Below are positions 49,252 to 62,584 of a stretch of DNA of 64,000 bases, piece by piece (position 1 is the first letter of the stretch; the number at the start of each line of letters is the position of its first letter). The position numbers and the translations under genes were made by a program. The stretch comes from Glossina fuscipes (lineage: Eukaryota; Arthropoda; Insecta; Diptera; Glossinidae): contig NW_023998422.1 of NCBI RefSeq assembly GCF_014805625.2, positions 4,835,874-4,899,873 of the forward strand, written 5' to 3'. The notes under the pieces were generated by a model. It saw only the letters and a program-made list of their open reading frames with translations. It had not been told where the DNA came from and made no database searches.

Positions 49252-49259
49252 ACTCTTGT

Positions 49260-51850
49260 TCGATTTGGAGCCTCTGAGTTGGCGAGCGTAACCCATTTAG
49301 AGTTTAACTCAATTCACAATTACGATCGCATATGCAAACACTCGACACTCGACATTTATGTTCCTTAGCCAGAAAAAATTTAGAAATTTATTTATTCATT
49401 TATTTATTTGTTATCTATATATTTCGTAAATATATTTACAATGTATGCATTTTTAAAGGCTGCACGCCTGCGTTGAAAACCCTTTCGTATTTGGGATTTG
49501 TGTATAAAACTTTTAGTTGATATGTCCGAGAACATTACCCGCTATCTTCGATTACCCCTCAGCCGTGTTCGAAATATCCGCAGAATTAATCGTTTATATA
49601 ATAGGTGTTGCTTGTGGGCGAAAGATCATCCTACGACCAACGACGAGGGCTATTATGCGGAATAAGTTTAGCATCTTCTTTTTAACGGAACTGATTCCAT
49701 TGTTTCGACGGTAACTGGAATAAATTTGAGTGAAAGCTGAAATAGATCTTACGATTTAGCATAGTTGCTTTCAATATTCAACACTGTGCACCACTAAACA
49801 GAGCCTCCCGGATCTTTTGATACCTTTGCTTAATTACATGTCTTTCTCAAGCAATAAGTTACGTTAATGCTTGATTATGAATGAACGAATGCAATTCGGT
49901 CAAAAAGACCTTGCGATTCCAGCACCTAGTTTGTAAACATTTAGAGAGTAAGCGTCCAGAACAAATGTTCATTTCCCATAACTCAGAAAAGGGGTTAGGT
50001 TTATACTCAAGCTGTCCTCACAAGTAATTTACTTCGGGGCAGCAAGAAAAAAGTGACAGGCTTTAGGCTTTTGCGAACTTAGAAACTATTTATTATCAGG
50101 CTGGCATATGTGAAAGATTTCCATGTCGAAAGAAGAAAAAAGAAATTATTTTGTTGCACTTCAGATTGGTATTATAAAGAAGTGAGCTTAATACTAAAAC
50201 TGAGTATAAGCCTTTAAAGCCCTAAGTTCTAAGTTAAAGTTATCCGACTAGAATGCTTCCTTGTTGTTATCCAACTCGTATGTTTCTTTGTATCGCCATT
50301 ACTCGTAAATGAATACAAAATGTAAGCAGTAGATTGATAGTACCTTAACCCACGCCTTAGAGTATTTCAACGTAGGCGTATAGTGGCAAAAGAGAGACAA
50401 AGACAGAATAACAGCGACATCAACACTTAGGAACTGTCAATAAAGTTGTTGGTTAAGTGGCAAACTTTTCAAGCAGTCAAGCTTATCCGAAATGGAGAAT
50501 AACTGATCATTTCCATTGAAGTGTTTACGGAAAGGCTCGTTTAGGAGAATGCGGTTCATTGTTAGCCAAAAGCCATATTAGGCGGAAGGAAACGAAGTCT
50601 GTAGAGTCTTTGCACGGCACAATAAAGTCCAATAGAATTGTCACAGCAAGCGCCGGCCTTCACCTCTCCTGAGGCTGATTGAAAGGAGCCTGTACTCATA
50701 AGAAGGAAGTGTATTGTACGCTTCCCCTCTGAGCCCATAAAAAGCATAAACAGATTACACCAACTGCACGCCATAAACGTAGCTGACTGACCAAACAAAT
50801 GAAGCATACCCGACACCAAACCTAAGTAGAAATGTAGAGATACAAGGAAGACTTTTTTGACACAAGGTTCGTCAAACTGCTTTGAATTAAGCTAACAGAG
50901 AACCCCCGCAGACTCTAGAGTTAAGTCATTAACGTAGTAGTCAATCGACACGCGGGGCGGATTCTGCTAAAGGGCATCGCCTTGCACTTTCTATCGTTCA
51001 AAGCCAAACCATATAAGCGGTATACGTTTGTGGCTTAACTTCACTATTAAGGGGAGAGAAATCGCCTAATTTATGCATATTTGATAAAGAAAAACAACTA
51101 GAAGAGTTTTATGCTTTTTTTTTTAATTTTTATTAATTTTTGCGCATTTTTTTCGTTTTTTAATTCAATTTTTTCTTATTAAAAGACTTATCACATTTAT
51201 TTTGCTGTATATTTGTTTTGCCCTTTTGCATGTTTTATTATATACTTTTTTTTCATGTCGTATTATTATATCATATATATACGGATTTAATTGCGTTTGA
51301 AATTAATTTAATAATAATGTTATTAATATTAAGTTTTAATATGCATTTACATATATAGGTATACATATGCATTTATACATATACAGTTAAGTTAACCTAA
51401 TTATTGTTTAAAAGATTAAAAATAGATATATAAATATTTATTTGTTTCATTTCGTTTCGTTTCATACGTATATTTATACTTTTTTAATTTAATAATCATT
51501 AATACTAATGTAAATAAATACATTAATAAGTAAGCATACGCCCCATGTATAAGCATGCATATATGATCGGTTAATAGCTCATTATATGTACACATAATTA
51601 AAAATTTTATGGGAAATTTTTCATTCAATTTATTTTATGCCTGAATAGAGACAGTCATGCAGAAGAAGAAGCAAATGAGCACAAGAGCAATATTGAATGA
51701 ATGCCATATTTCACTACTTAATATAACAAACTTGCAAAACAGTTTCGAATGAACGAAGCATGCCTACTTTTTGTTATTTCTTCGCAGTGATTAATAGGAA
51801 GGCGAACACAATTTCATACGTTATTAGTAAGCAAAGAAGGCTTTTGAGTA
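49260..51850. other. Noncoding, partly GC-richer
   Basis: 50.56-50.98 kb is GC-richer and holds an 85-codon minus frame, which may be an old mobile element. No motif recognised. Confidence 0.35.
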
Positions 51851-51855
51851 CCATA

Positions 51856-52240
51856 CAGCAGATTGTCTCATACAATATTGCACTTCAGGTTATCTCATAT
51901 AATACATCAGTACATCAGTTTGTCTCATACAATTTTTTACCCATTTCTTCGTCGCGAATATCACTGCCGAGAAAAGTCGATTATTATATATCGCTACCAT
52001 CTACCGAATATTAGACTGTCTGATGCAAAACGTTAATCATTTTCGTCGAAAACATTATGTGGAAACGAACTCGATTATTGGACAGCGTACAACAGATTGT
52101 CTCACACAATACCGTGTACCAGGTTGTTCGATAAAAATCTTTACCCATCTTCGTCGCGAATATTGCTGCTATTTTCTCTTACAATACCGTACATCAGATT
52201 GTCTCATACAATTCTTTAACCATTTCCTCGTAAAATAACA
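51856..52240 (+). repeat. Degenerate tandem repeat around CAGATTGTCTCATACAAT
   Basis: CAGATTGTCTCATACAAT recurs exactly or with few changes near 51862, 51914, 52090 and 52195, with weaker copies between (GGTTATCTCATATAATACAT, TTCTCTTACAATACCGTACA). A second shared block is CCCATTTCTTCGTCGCGAAT at 51940 and 52144. Confidence 0.6.
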
Positions 52241-52249
52241 AAACTATAC

Positions 52250-54040
52250 TTTGTTTTACATATAAAAGTTTATTTTTGGTAAGCGAGGGCCGGAGACCAA
52301 ACAGTACTTATATGTTGTCCAAACATCATATCATTAATCTATATGTTAAGTGGCTCTTCCATAACAATTTTCATGATAAAATATTAAAAACTATGTCTTT
52401 AGCAGGACATTACTAAGAAACGATGCGCACAACACATTGTCCCATCTCATCCAAATTCCTCGTATATCGTAAGTATGTCAAAATGTTCGCTTTCATCATT
52501 TTTTCGCGAATAGCATTAGGAGATTGAAATTTTTGTCCTACAACGATTGTGGAACCAGATCTCTACATGGAAAATGCTCGCAACCATGATCCAAATCAAT
52601 CCATTTTCAACAGCGTTCGTCCTTGAAAAAAAAAGCATGTCAATGTACCAAGTTTTCCTCAAAATATCGCGAAAATTCGCAACCTACCATTCGAACATAT
52701 GACTAAATTGATCAAAAGGACAGAAAGACAGACATGCTAAAACCGTACCAATGAATATAGTAAAGAATTTGTCAATTTCATTTTTATGGGCGTTGCCTAT
52801 ATCAACTTACATCTTGCAATTCCGTTTATAATATATTTGCAGTTAACTGCAAACTTTTTAAAGCACCGACTAATCATCACTTGGCCTTCTTTAATTGTGT
52901 TAACGATTTCTTGAGCTTGCTTTTAATACAATTTATGAAGTGTATGTAAATTTTCTCAGTGCACTTCAAAATTACGTTTTCATAATATAACAGAGCCTTA
53001 AGCATTCATTCATTTTGAACGACTTGAGAGTCGAATTTTTTATACTGACCATGAAAGAGTGAGCGTCTTTTCATTTCTAATAATAATAATCTTCATAACA
53101 ACCACATAAAGTGCGTGCGCTCTTCGTCAAGGCTGAATTCTGATTGTGTCCCTCTGTTCAGGCAGAACAGCTAAGCTTTCTTCATTCTCAAATAACTTAT
53201 ATTATACAACTAACTAACAATATTTAAGCTTAGTATACACAAAATATCGACAAAAAGCAACGCGTTATGTTTGCTCTGCTATGAAGGAACTAATCGTCTA
53301 AAATTTCAATAAATCTTTATCAAGGCCGTCGCAAGTCCCAATCCCGATCGGCCAGCAGTAGTATTATGTCTACAATGATTTTTAAAAGCACTCGCGTGCA
53401 TAAATTTACGCTCTATTGCGTATATGTGGTCTTGGGCAGTGAGCGTAGAAGCAGTGTTTCCCGAAAGGAAGATGATTAAGCATTTCATGAGCTAGAATAA
53501 AAATGCGTCAAAGAAACGATGTGTGGGAAGAGTAAGTTTATTAACTTGGGACTAGGACTGTTTAGTTCATGCATATTCAGCATATATGTGCATGCGTAGC
53601 TAAATAACTTACTAATTTTTTTTTATTTAATATTTATAGATTCTCCAAGTTTTTTAAAACCTTCCTTCACACTTTTTTTTTTTCTGGTTTTTTGTTCGCT
53701 ACTTGATTGTCATACAAAACATTTTCGACTTATATTTTAAAACATTTACACACAGTTATTTTTTTTTTTTTCATAGTTAAATTTTCTCATCTTAAAAAAA
53801 TACAAAAAAAAAAAAAAAGACGAAAATATATGTGTAAGGTTACATTGAAAAGAAAAAAACTCACTCACTTGTTTCATTAAAAACTTTTTTACATTTATAT
53901 AAGAATTTCATGAAACTAGGTTAACCAAATATTCAAATTGTTAAATAAACGGTTACAGCTTAAGTAATACATTTACTAGAACGACTTTGAAGTGCTTTTT
54001 TCTATTCAACTTCTAGTAATTTTCATTTTGGAGACTATGT
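52250..54040. other. Noncoding with probable repeat scraps
   Basis: 52.56-52.74 kb carries inverted family C-like words (AACAGCGTTCGTCCTTG, GACAGAAAGACAGACATGC). The rest is T-rich. Confidence 0.35.
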
Positions 54041-54045
54041 TAATA

Positions 54046-55040
54046 AAATTTTTTTTATACCCACCACCCCAACCCAAGGATGCTATGGGAAAAGAGTTAC
54101 TGTTCCGTTATACATATAATATTAAGATAATAGGCTAAGTTTGGGGCTTATGTCTCCCACAACGTTACAAAATGAAGAGTAGTATGCTAAAGGCTGATCT
54201 GTTCATTTTGGTTAGTAGCGACAAGTCAACTTGATAAACGTAAACATGCCGTAAGCGATTGAAGCTCAAAACTGTGACCCACAGCTTATATAAAACTTTT
54301 TTCGCCAACAACTTTGAACAGAGCAATTAAGGAAAAGTGAAGCAGGTATTCCCACCCCAGTAATTAATAGAAATTTGCACTAGCGATATTAGTTCAACAA
54401 CTGACACGATTACTAAGTGAAAAAGGAGATATTCGTCGCCATACTTTCTATATCCAACACTTCTGGTTCGAGGGTATAGCAACGTTCGTATATTGACTTC
54501 TATGAAGGTCAAGAAAACGACCTATGAACTTGAACTATACCAAGATTTCTTACTTTAGTCGCGAAAGTATCTATGATTAGGCTTCAAAAGTATCCTCTTG
54601 TAGATTTTCCAACTTACAGTGGCTGTATTAGTTGAATCGATTTTAAAGGTTTGGCTATTCTTCCAAATTTTTATAGCTTGCGCCACCTGTATTACCAGGG
54701 TATTTTAAGTAAGAACATGAGATAGACTCACCTATTATATACTGAAACACTTTCTCAATAGATCTAAAGCAGTTCCGAGCACTTCTCTTATAGCGCTTTA
54801 TTTTGAAATCTCAATATTCGTAGTGCATTATAGGGTATCTAATGGTGGGCGCTGACCCAATATAATGTGTTCTGTTATATTTATTATTATTATTATTTTT
54901 TGTTCATTTTTTTCTTTATTGTTTTATTTGCAAAAAAAAAAAGCAAAAGTAGCGAAATATTTTTTTCCTGTCATGGATTAGAGTGGTGGGTATTAGAGAT
55001 TCGCCCTCAAGGCGAAAATAAACTTTTTTACTTGTTATTT
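54046..55040 (+). repeat. Dispersed element with TTTTATACCC start and TTCGCCCT end
   Basis: Starts TTTTTTATACCCACCACCCC and ends GTGGTGGGTATTAGAGATTC, GCCCTCAAGGCGAA, then TTTTTTACTTGTT. The last about 45 bases match those at 61.66-61.70 kb. A short family C fragment (CGCCACCTGTATTACCAGGG) is nested near 54.68 kb. Confidence 0.55.
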
Positions 55041-55049
55041 ACTTAACTT

Positions 55050-56800
55050 AAGCTCTAATCCGATAAACCATTTTTTTCTTTATAGCTATTTTATTAAATT
55101 ATAACATAACTCTGATTATCTTTCTAGTCGTGATGTTTTTTATTTGCTAATTCGCTGAATATTGCTTTTTATGAATCTCGCGCATGTATATTTACAATAA
55201 TCATTTCTTTTATTTTTATTTATTTACATGAACTTTGAAATGATGAAAAACATTTTTGAAACTTTTGCCCCGAAACAAATTTTTATAATATGTGATATGT
55301 GAGAAAACGTTATTGCCTGAAAATAACATCGATATTTTGAAAGATCAGATAAATTTAAGGCGGCTCACTTACTATTTTATTTATTTCTTTTTTTTTGGTT
55401 AAAAATTACGTAGCGCAGGTTCATAAGGCCATATTTACTGCCTCAAAAAAAAAAAAAAATAAATAAATAAAAAAAATAAGTAAATAAATAAATACTTGCT
55501 TTAGAAGGAAAAAAAATATTGAGCTGTCGTCGAAAAGTCGCGATACGTTATACAAGGAAAACTTGAAAGTGTTAGTGTAGCAAGAAAAGCAATGATATGA
55601 TTGATTAAGTTGTGATCAATTGGAGAATATGACGCTTCTCTGCTCTCTAGTCTCAACACTTGCTTAGTAATCGCATGGTAAAATGTGATCAAGCGAGATA
55701 ATGTTCTTGAGATAAGTATAATTTTGAAAACTCTTAGGTAATCCTAGGTAGCGGTTGACTACCAACGAGCGAAAAACATCCGATTAAAATTGTAGAGTCC
55801 GAGTAAGGGTATGTTCGTGACTTAATTAATCGTTAAGTAATGCGTCTGCGTTTGTCCTCAGCTGTCGTTTGCATACTGCGTAAACTAAGTAAATTTCTGT
55901 GATAATCTTGGACAAAGGAAGTTCACTCTAGCGTTTTGTTTCAAGGATTACGAGTTAGTTGTCTCAGGTGAGCACATGGGCAGCATCGCTCCTAAATGTT
56001 CTTTCCTCGTTTCCTTTCATATTTTTTTTCCATTTACCACAACTTAACATCAACGCCACTCAGCCACTATGTAATGTAATAGTAAAAATCGTGTGATTTC
56101 AACTGCAGCTCAGGAACTTATTACTCTGGCCTAATATAAAAATGGTCATTGTCAAATATAAAATAAGTAAGGATTCCAGCAAGTGTTTTCTTTTATGACT
56201 TGTGACTGATCACAACGTCACAGTATACCTCGAAGAATCAGCGATTTTGTCGAAGCATTCCAGAAAGGCACTTGTGTACAAAATAAAAGTACTTTTATTT
56301 GATTATGATATAGTTTTTGTATTATGCTAAACATGAACTCCCTATGCTTGCTCTATGTATCTTGCTATCATTATAAATAAAACGAAAGCATAATTAAGCA
56401 ATTTTTTCCCGGTTACGGTTAAGGGATGGTCATTCTTTCTTGATGCTATAATATTGTTTCCCTTAAAGTTTTCTTCTCTCTAAGCCTGCGGTTGGCTTCA
56501 AGATCTTGCTTGAAGCTATATGCAGTGCTATTCACTTGTAAGTTCTTGTAGTCTGCTTAAGATTAACAAAAATTGTAATAAAACTCACGAGAAGAGGATT
56601 CTTAAAGACTATGTATGTCATTCTCCTTAAACCTTCGCTTTTATCTGGCAAGAAAAATAGCTGTGGAGAGGTAAAGTTTGTGTATGAAGAAAAGAAAAAC
56701 TTGCCCCATTTTTAGTTGAAATGTTAGAACGGAAAGTTAGAAGCCAAGCGTTAGTAAAGGAAGACGATGCAATGTTTTGTACTTCAACAAAACTGAACAG
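55050..56800. other. Noncoding
   Basis: An (AAAT)n-rich tract lies at 55.45-55.50 kb. No element or gene recognised. Confidence 0.4.
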
Positions 56801-56810
56801 GCTTTCTTAC

Positions 56811-56956
56811 TATTATTATATTTGTATAAATAATTTAATCGAAGAAATAAATTTTAAGACTGTAGGCTTAAAGCGTTAGCATCTGCGCCTTGGGTTTTAA
56901 GCCCACGACCATTAAGTTATTAGCCGAGATCCTTTGCGTATTCGGCCACTCGGGTG
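56811..56956 (-). mobile_element. SINE family A copy, internally deleted
   Basis: Reverse-complement of the family: (ATT)n, GAAGAAATAAATTTTAAGAC, then AAGCGTTAGCATC, a gap, a B-box side near TTTTAAGCCCACGACC, TTAAGTTATTAGCCGAG and a degraded A-box side TATTCGGCCACTCGG. Confidence 0.7.
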
Positions 56957-56959
56957 GAT

Positions 56960-58260
56960 GAAAATTTAACAGACTTTCATAAGAAGTAAACAAGTTTTTG
57001 ATCCGCTTTCTAAAATTGTTTGAGACATGGGCATATCTACAATATTTGAATCTTCCGGGCCTTCAAATCTCACAACCCAGAGAAGTGGTTTTGGAGAGCC
57101 AAAGTGACTACAAATTGCTTTTTATCTTCGGGTAATGTGAAAATCAATACAAAACTTACCAACTTATGATAATGGCTCACATTCTGAATGGATCACGAAA
57201 TTATCAAAAATTTCAAGACATCGAACTTTGAAAAAGAAAGAAAAACATATTTGAAAAAAGTTCTTAGTCCCATAAGAATAAGCGACTCTTATAAGCTACA
57301 ACACAGAAGCTGCGTTTTGCCGTAGAGGATTTTCTGCTGATAATAGCATCATAGCTCCAGATATCGAAGTTTGCCTAAATATATTTTAATTAAGTCGACA
57401 AAACGGGGTCACTCTTACGTTTACCAAAAGGACATCAATAAGAAGTAACTTGCGCTTAACATCCTCGGAGCAATAAATTTAATTATCTGACGTATCTAGC
57501 CAAACTGGATTTTGAAGAAAGCAGTCACCAGTTACCCTGGAACGGAAGCTTTCGGTTGCATTTTTTGATTATTTTGACCTTGGTTATTCAATGGCTGGGA
57601 CCAATATAGGCCTATTTTGGTACACAGTTACTTGCTGTATTTCAAAACATTTTAACCAAAACCATTGCATTCTTCAATAACTTTGAACTTAAGACAGAAC
57701 GCTACAGTGTCTATACAGCTTTTTGGATGTAGCGAGAGTCGCATTCCAAGTGCAAACTGTAGCCTCAGCCCGGGCAAAAGGCAGAGTTAATTTACATTCT
57801 TCAATGACTCCGAGCTTCAGCGCGAAACGCTGCGAAGAATTTACACTTGTTCTGGTATAAAATTGGAGCAACAGTACACCGCGAAAGCTCTGCGGTGAAC
57901 GGCAAAGTAAAAATAATTTTGAAATATTACCTGAAACGATGCTGCAAGTTGATATGACTATTAGAGTATTATTAACTATATAAAAGTTCACAAAAAAACT
58001 TTCACAGCGTGATTTGCATGAAATTTTCCTCATAGAAATAAAATGAAAACTTTGTTTCTTCGAAGTTTTAAAGGAACGCAGTAACGCATAGAAAAAGTCT
58101 GCTTTGTATCTTGTATTTATATTTGTTCCCTTTCTTTTGAAACAGCATGAGCAAACGCCAAACCGCTAGAAATTACAAAGATGTTGTCTGGGATTTCAAA
58201 CAAACTTTGCGGTAAGCAACAAAACCCAAGAGACGGTAAATGGTTTCGGTTTTGGTTTCT
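56960..58260. other. Noncoding, one diverged direct repeat
   Basis: CATTCTTCAATAACTTTGAA (57668) recurs as CATTCTTCAATGACTCCGAG (57796), with a similar continuation (AGAACGCTACAGTG, CGAAACGCTGCGAAG). Confidence 0.4.
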
Positions 58261-58261
58261 T

Positions 58262-58560
58262 TTTTTTATACCATACACCACTTGCTGTACAAGGGAATGT
58301 TTAGCTTGTGCGAATGTACGCAGCACCCGGAAGGACTTAGGATAGCCCTTTTACTTTTTATTACATCAATTTACGCTTGTCGGTCCGTCTGTCCGGTGTA
58401 TGCTCGTAGATTCAACCGACAGGTCGTCATTGCGCTATTAAAAAATCGTCGTTGTTATGTGAATAAATGGGATCAGCAAAGTGGCGTACGGCCATGTATC
58501 ACTACAGGATTCTTACTTATTCACTATTATAAACCGGATAAGTTACTACGCGTTTCGATA
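58262..58560 (+). repeat. Dispersed repeat, family C
   Basis: ATACCATACACCACTTGCTG, GTGCGAATGTACGCAGCACC, GGAAGGACTTAGGATAGCCC, CGGTCCGTCTGTCCGG. A chance frame of 122 codons crosses it. Confidence 0.6.
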
Positions 58561-58599
58561 AAAGTACAAGAGACTATAAAACTTATACATATATATACT

Positions 58600-59693
58600 G
58601 TTAGTTAAAAGGTTAGTTAGTTTGCGGAACTTACCTCTTTGGTTCAGGCAAAAGTTTCAGGTAAAAATTTTTCAAAATTTCAAATTTTACCTATAGTATA
58701 TCTATATATATGTGTATATATATATATATGCATATATGAAAACTTTTCATCGGTAAATCGCTAGGCATCGTTAATTTTTTACGAATAGTCGAAATAAACA
58801 AATGACAAATTTTACGCTTCGTTTAAATTTATTTTTAATATATTTTTTTTTATTTTTTTTTTTAATATTTTACAAAATATATACACAAGAGTAGGATTAT
58901 AGTTTAAATGATATTGAGAAATCAGAGCTCTTTTCAAACTATTTATACGTACATATGTATATTTTATATCTTTATATATATATATATATATATATACATA
59001 TATATGTAGATATATATATGCATAGATGTGTCTCGTTATTACCTAAGAGTTAGGAATTTTTTTATTATTTTAAAATATTTTAATTCTGTTCGTTTTGCTT
59101 GAATAAAAGTTGTTGTTATAAAAAATATTTCTTTTTTTTTTTTTTTGTATTATTTTGAGAGAGAGGATTGTTTTTATATAAGTTTAGTTAGAAAATTTAC
59201 AAGCTTTAAATATATATAATCATTTTTCTTTCACGTATTAAGCCGACGAAATGAAAAAAAAAAGGAAAGAAAAACAAAACAAACATGAAAAGAAAATTAA
59301 GAAAATTTCTAAAAAAAAAAAAATTAAAAATAAAAAAAGTACAAGTTATACTAGCTTAGTATTAAAGACTTATAAGCTCCAGTTTATTTATAGATAATAT
59401 GTACAGGGAGAGGGAGGAGAATTATTTTTTATTTATTTACTTGATTAGTTTTTATTATCTTTTTATTAAGTATTTAACTAAGGATTTAGCAGAGGACAGT
59501 TAGATTTCTCATATTATTATTACGTTTTAAATTTATTTAAGCTTAAATTCAATTTCAGTTTTCAATTTACATTTTATTTAAAGTTATATCTTATATATAT
59601 AAAAAGGGTCCATAGGAATTAAAAATATCTAATTACTAAAATGTTCGTTTTTTTTTTTCATTCAACACTAACATTTTATGTATTTTAATACTG

Positions 59694-59725
<32 letters not shown>

Positions 59726-60300
59726 AAATAAATTTTTTTAAGAATTTCTTTCACGTTTTTGAGAAACAAAAAAAACAAAACAAAAATCAATAAAATGGCG
59801 AAAAAGGTTTTTGCTTGCTAATGAATTAATTCTATTTATATTTGTAGGTGGTTTAATGTGTCTTCCGTACGCCTGTAAGTGTAAATGTAAACATTTTCGA
59901 GTTTGGAGAAGAGAAGCGCAATAAAATGAGTCGGCTAAAAAACTCGTTTAAAATTTTTGAAAACCATCTGTTTCTTTGTACCCACGACTATCGGGTTCTC
60001 CGAACTTTTTTCTCACCTCTGAAACGCTTATGTCTTCATTCATCTACCTATCAAGGTTCGATCTTTCCAGCTTTCCTTTCCGTTCGCTGAAACTATGTTC
60101 GAATGTACATGCACTGCGTGGAAACTTGTTCACCTTTGATTTACTGAAAATCACTTTGGGAACCTATTGAACGCAGTCATTAGCCGCACAATAATAGCTT
60201 AAATATAGAAAAATTGTAAGAAGGAATGCGGTTGCTTTCGTTTTTACCTCTGCCCTCCTATTTAACACGACTCAGTTCTCCAAATTGGGACCAATATCTT
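58600..60300. other. Very AT-rich noncoding DNA
   Basis: (TA)n, poly(T) of 27 and A-rich stretches. A candidate 27-nt microexon is listed separately. Confidence 0.4.
59848..59874 (+). other. Candidate 27-nt microexon
   Basis: An acceptor-like TATTTATATTTGTAG is followed by 27 bases and a donor-like GTAAGT. The length keeps frame. There is no other support. Confidence 0.15.
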
Positions 60301-60309
60301 TATAATCCA

Positions 60310-60614
60310 TACCGCTGGCGGTACAAGTTTGTGCAGATGTTTGCAACGCCAAAGGCCATTCCACTAAAATACACTCTCTCTATATTCGAAGCAGAAGTGT
60401 ATACAATCTCTCCGTGTCTCCTTGATTGCCTAAGAAGGAAAAGCAAGGGACAGCTAATCTGCAAGCCAAGCTAAAAGCACTGAAAGAGCAAACAATGACA
60501 TCTAGGCTCGTGTTGCAGTGCCTGCGTAAGCACAATGACGTGCACCCAATGATGCTGAATTTCATTAAACTACACCCAGACCAAGGGTTATGGAAAAACA
60601 TCAACTTTATGTAA
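60310..60614 (+). mobile_element. LINE RNase H domain fragment (R1/jockey type), frameshifted
   Basis: AIPLKYTLSIFEAEVYTI matches the RNase H entry motif PLGxYxxVFQAEVYAI. After a -1 frame change, NLQAKLKALKEQTMTSRLV and LQCLRKHNDV follow (compare SDSQAALKAL, TSRLVLECL), then LHPDQGLWKN (compare WVPGHxGIxGNE). An acceptor-like tract before the second part initially suggested an exon, but the LINE match explains it better. Confidence 0.7.
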
Positions 60615-61307
60615 CACGTAGCTCAACTTTTATTAAAATGTCTAATTCGTGAGTGAGTCATCCAGTCCATGTAGTGCTGAGTCGCATTTATTGCCTCCGA
60701 TATGCGCTAAGGGCATTAATTTAAAAATCTCGAGGTGTACAACGCATTTTACATGCGTTAGATACAGCAAGTTGAGGCGTACTGTGTCGTATTAACTTTG
60801 AAAACAAATTCAATTGATGGGCAAATAGTGGAACGTTTTTGAAGGACAAATGAAAACTTTTCTAAAATCTTCTTGAATAAGATACACTCAGAAATAAATT
60901 TCGAACCCATTCCGCTTTTGTTTTCCACTTTTTCCATATGTAAAACGAATTGAAAGTAAAAGCAGTCCATCCTTCCCTTATTCCTTATTTCCTTCCAAAT
61001 GGCATTAGGATCAGAGAAAAGTGTATTCAGTGTAAAGAGATGATCTGCAGTGGTGGGTAAGTAGATTCTCCACTCGGAGAATGTATTTATATGGAAAATA
61101 TTTTAAAAATTAAATTTGATTTTGGGATAAAAGTATTTTTTCTTCTTCTTCTTCCTTTTTGATCTATTAATGTATTTGTCTGTATTCGTTAGTTTTCCGC
61201 TTTTTCTCTATTTCTCTAGTCCCTATTTCTTCTACTACGATTTCTGGCAGGATTTTGTGAGTTTTGTTTCTTTTATTTTCGTTTAGTAACTTTAAATGCT
61301 GATGTGT

Positions 61308-61710
61308 TTTTTATACTCACCACCCGATAATGTATATCAGAGACTCTCTTATTATCAATTCATCCATATATCCATATGGGCACCTTTCTACTTGTAATGG
61401 AAAATTTAAAACAAAACTTGACTAAAAATTTTTGAATGCGTTCTCATATACCCGAGCAAGGTTCAGTAAACAAAAAAACAAAAAAAAAAAAAAATCCAAA
61501 ATTTCAATATTTCTTAGGGCGGAAAAGCAAAAAAAAAAAGAATTTTCTTATTCACAAATGATTATCAAGGAAACAAGGTCAACTGATGGAACTGACATCG
61601 ACCATAAACTAAATTTTGTTTTAATTTTATGGCTGAAATTACGATTTAAAGCACGGGTGGCTCGTATGCGAAATTCGCCCTAAGACGAATAAAGTTCTTT
61701 TACTTGTTCT
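61308..61710 (+). repeat. Dispersed element, short relative of the 54-kb element
   Basis: Starts TTTTTATACTCACCACCCG and ends GAAATTCGCCCTAAGACGAA, then TTCTTTTACTTGTT. Start and end match the 54.0-kb copy while the inside differs. Confidence 0.55.
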
Positions 61711-61954
61711 GTTCTCTCATTCAATTCACTCTTCATTTCTGCAGCGCCGTTCTTTGTGTGAATTTGAAAGAAAACTTATTTGTTTTAGTATTTCTCCCTG
61801 TTTAAAATCTTTTTTTTTTTATTTTTTTGTTTTTTTTTTTTTTGAGAAAATCTTTTAAAATTCTTTTGATTAACACTAGCGTTTTTAAAGAGTTTGTTGA
61901 CTATTGTTATTATGTGTTGTTAAAACAAAGCAAATAATATTTAATGAATTTGCT

Positions 61955-61958
<4 letters not shown>

Positions 61959-61987
<29 letters not shown>
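61959..61987 (+). repeat. Poly(T) run of 29
   Basis: A homopolymer. Another of 27 T lies at 59694-59720. No retroposon body is evident next to either. Confidence 0.9.
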
Positions 61988-61990
<3 letters not shown>

Positions 61991-62320
61991 TAATTAAGAA
62001 ATATTGTCTTTTAAAAGCTTAAAACAAAATTTTGTCAGTCTTTAGTAATTAATATTGATATCTGCAATGAAAGATTAGAGAAAATTGTATAAAATAAAAA
62101 TATCTTTTGTCCTTTTTTATTTCAAATATTAAAAAATATTTATTTCACTTAGTTATATTAATTAATAAATATTTACCATGCAGTCAGACTATGTTATCAT
62201 TACTATAGACTTCATTTAAGTGTTTTCCGTTTGATTTGTCTTTCACATTACATTGCTGAAAGTATAGAAAAATTAAACATTTTTTAAAAATTTTTCAAAA
62301 ATTTTTTTAAATTTTCACTT

Positions 62321-62510
62321 GAATTTAGAAAAAATACGTAAAAACATTATAATACGAGGTCACAGCCTACCCACACTAAATATCTTACACTACTTCGATC
62401 AGTACAGCTTCTCAAAACGCCTTATATTTTTCATACAACACATATCCAAAATATACGATAATATGGGAAAGGATTGGAAAAAAATTTCCGATCTGAACCG
62501 TTCCCAATAG
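62321..62510 (+). CDS. Coding-like stretch / possible terminal exon, unknown product
   Basis: An open frame to TAG follows an acceptor-like TTCACTTGAATTTAG near 62327. The part from 62355 on reads RGHSLPTLNILHYFDQYSF, then SKRLIFFIQHISKIY and KDWKKISDLNRSQ. C-ending codons (CAC, AGC, CCC, ATC, TAC, TTC) are frequent there compared with flanking DNA. There is no ATG at a sensible start, so if real it is a last exon. I recognise no domain. It lies just upstream of the tandem array. Confidence 0.25.
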
Positions 62511-62584
62511 CATTTGGCTTGGTTCTAAATAAATGTTATTGAAGTATTTAAAAAATTGCGTTGTATAGATTGGACACGAGAACG

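Noticed and set aside
60426..60614. Apparent exon after a pyrimidine-rich acceptor
   Set aside because: The sequence matches the middle of a LINE RNase H domain in the right order after the EAEVYTI motif, so it is transposon debris.
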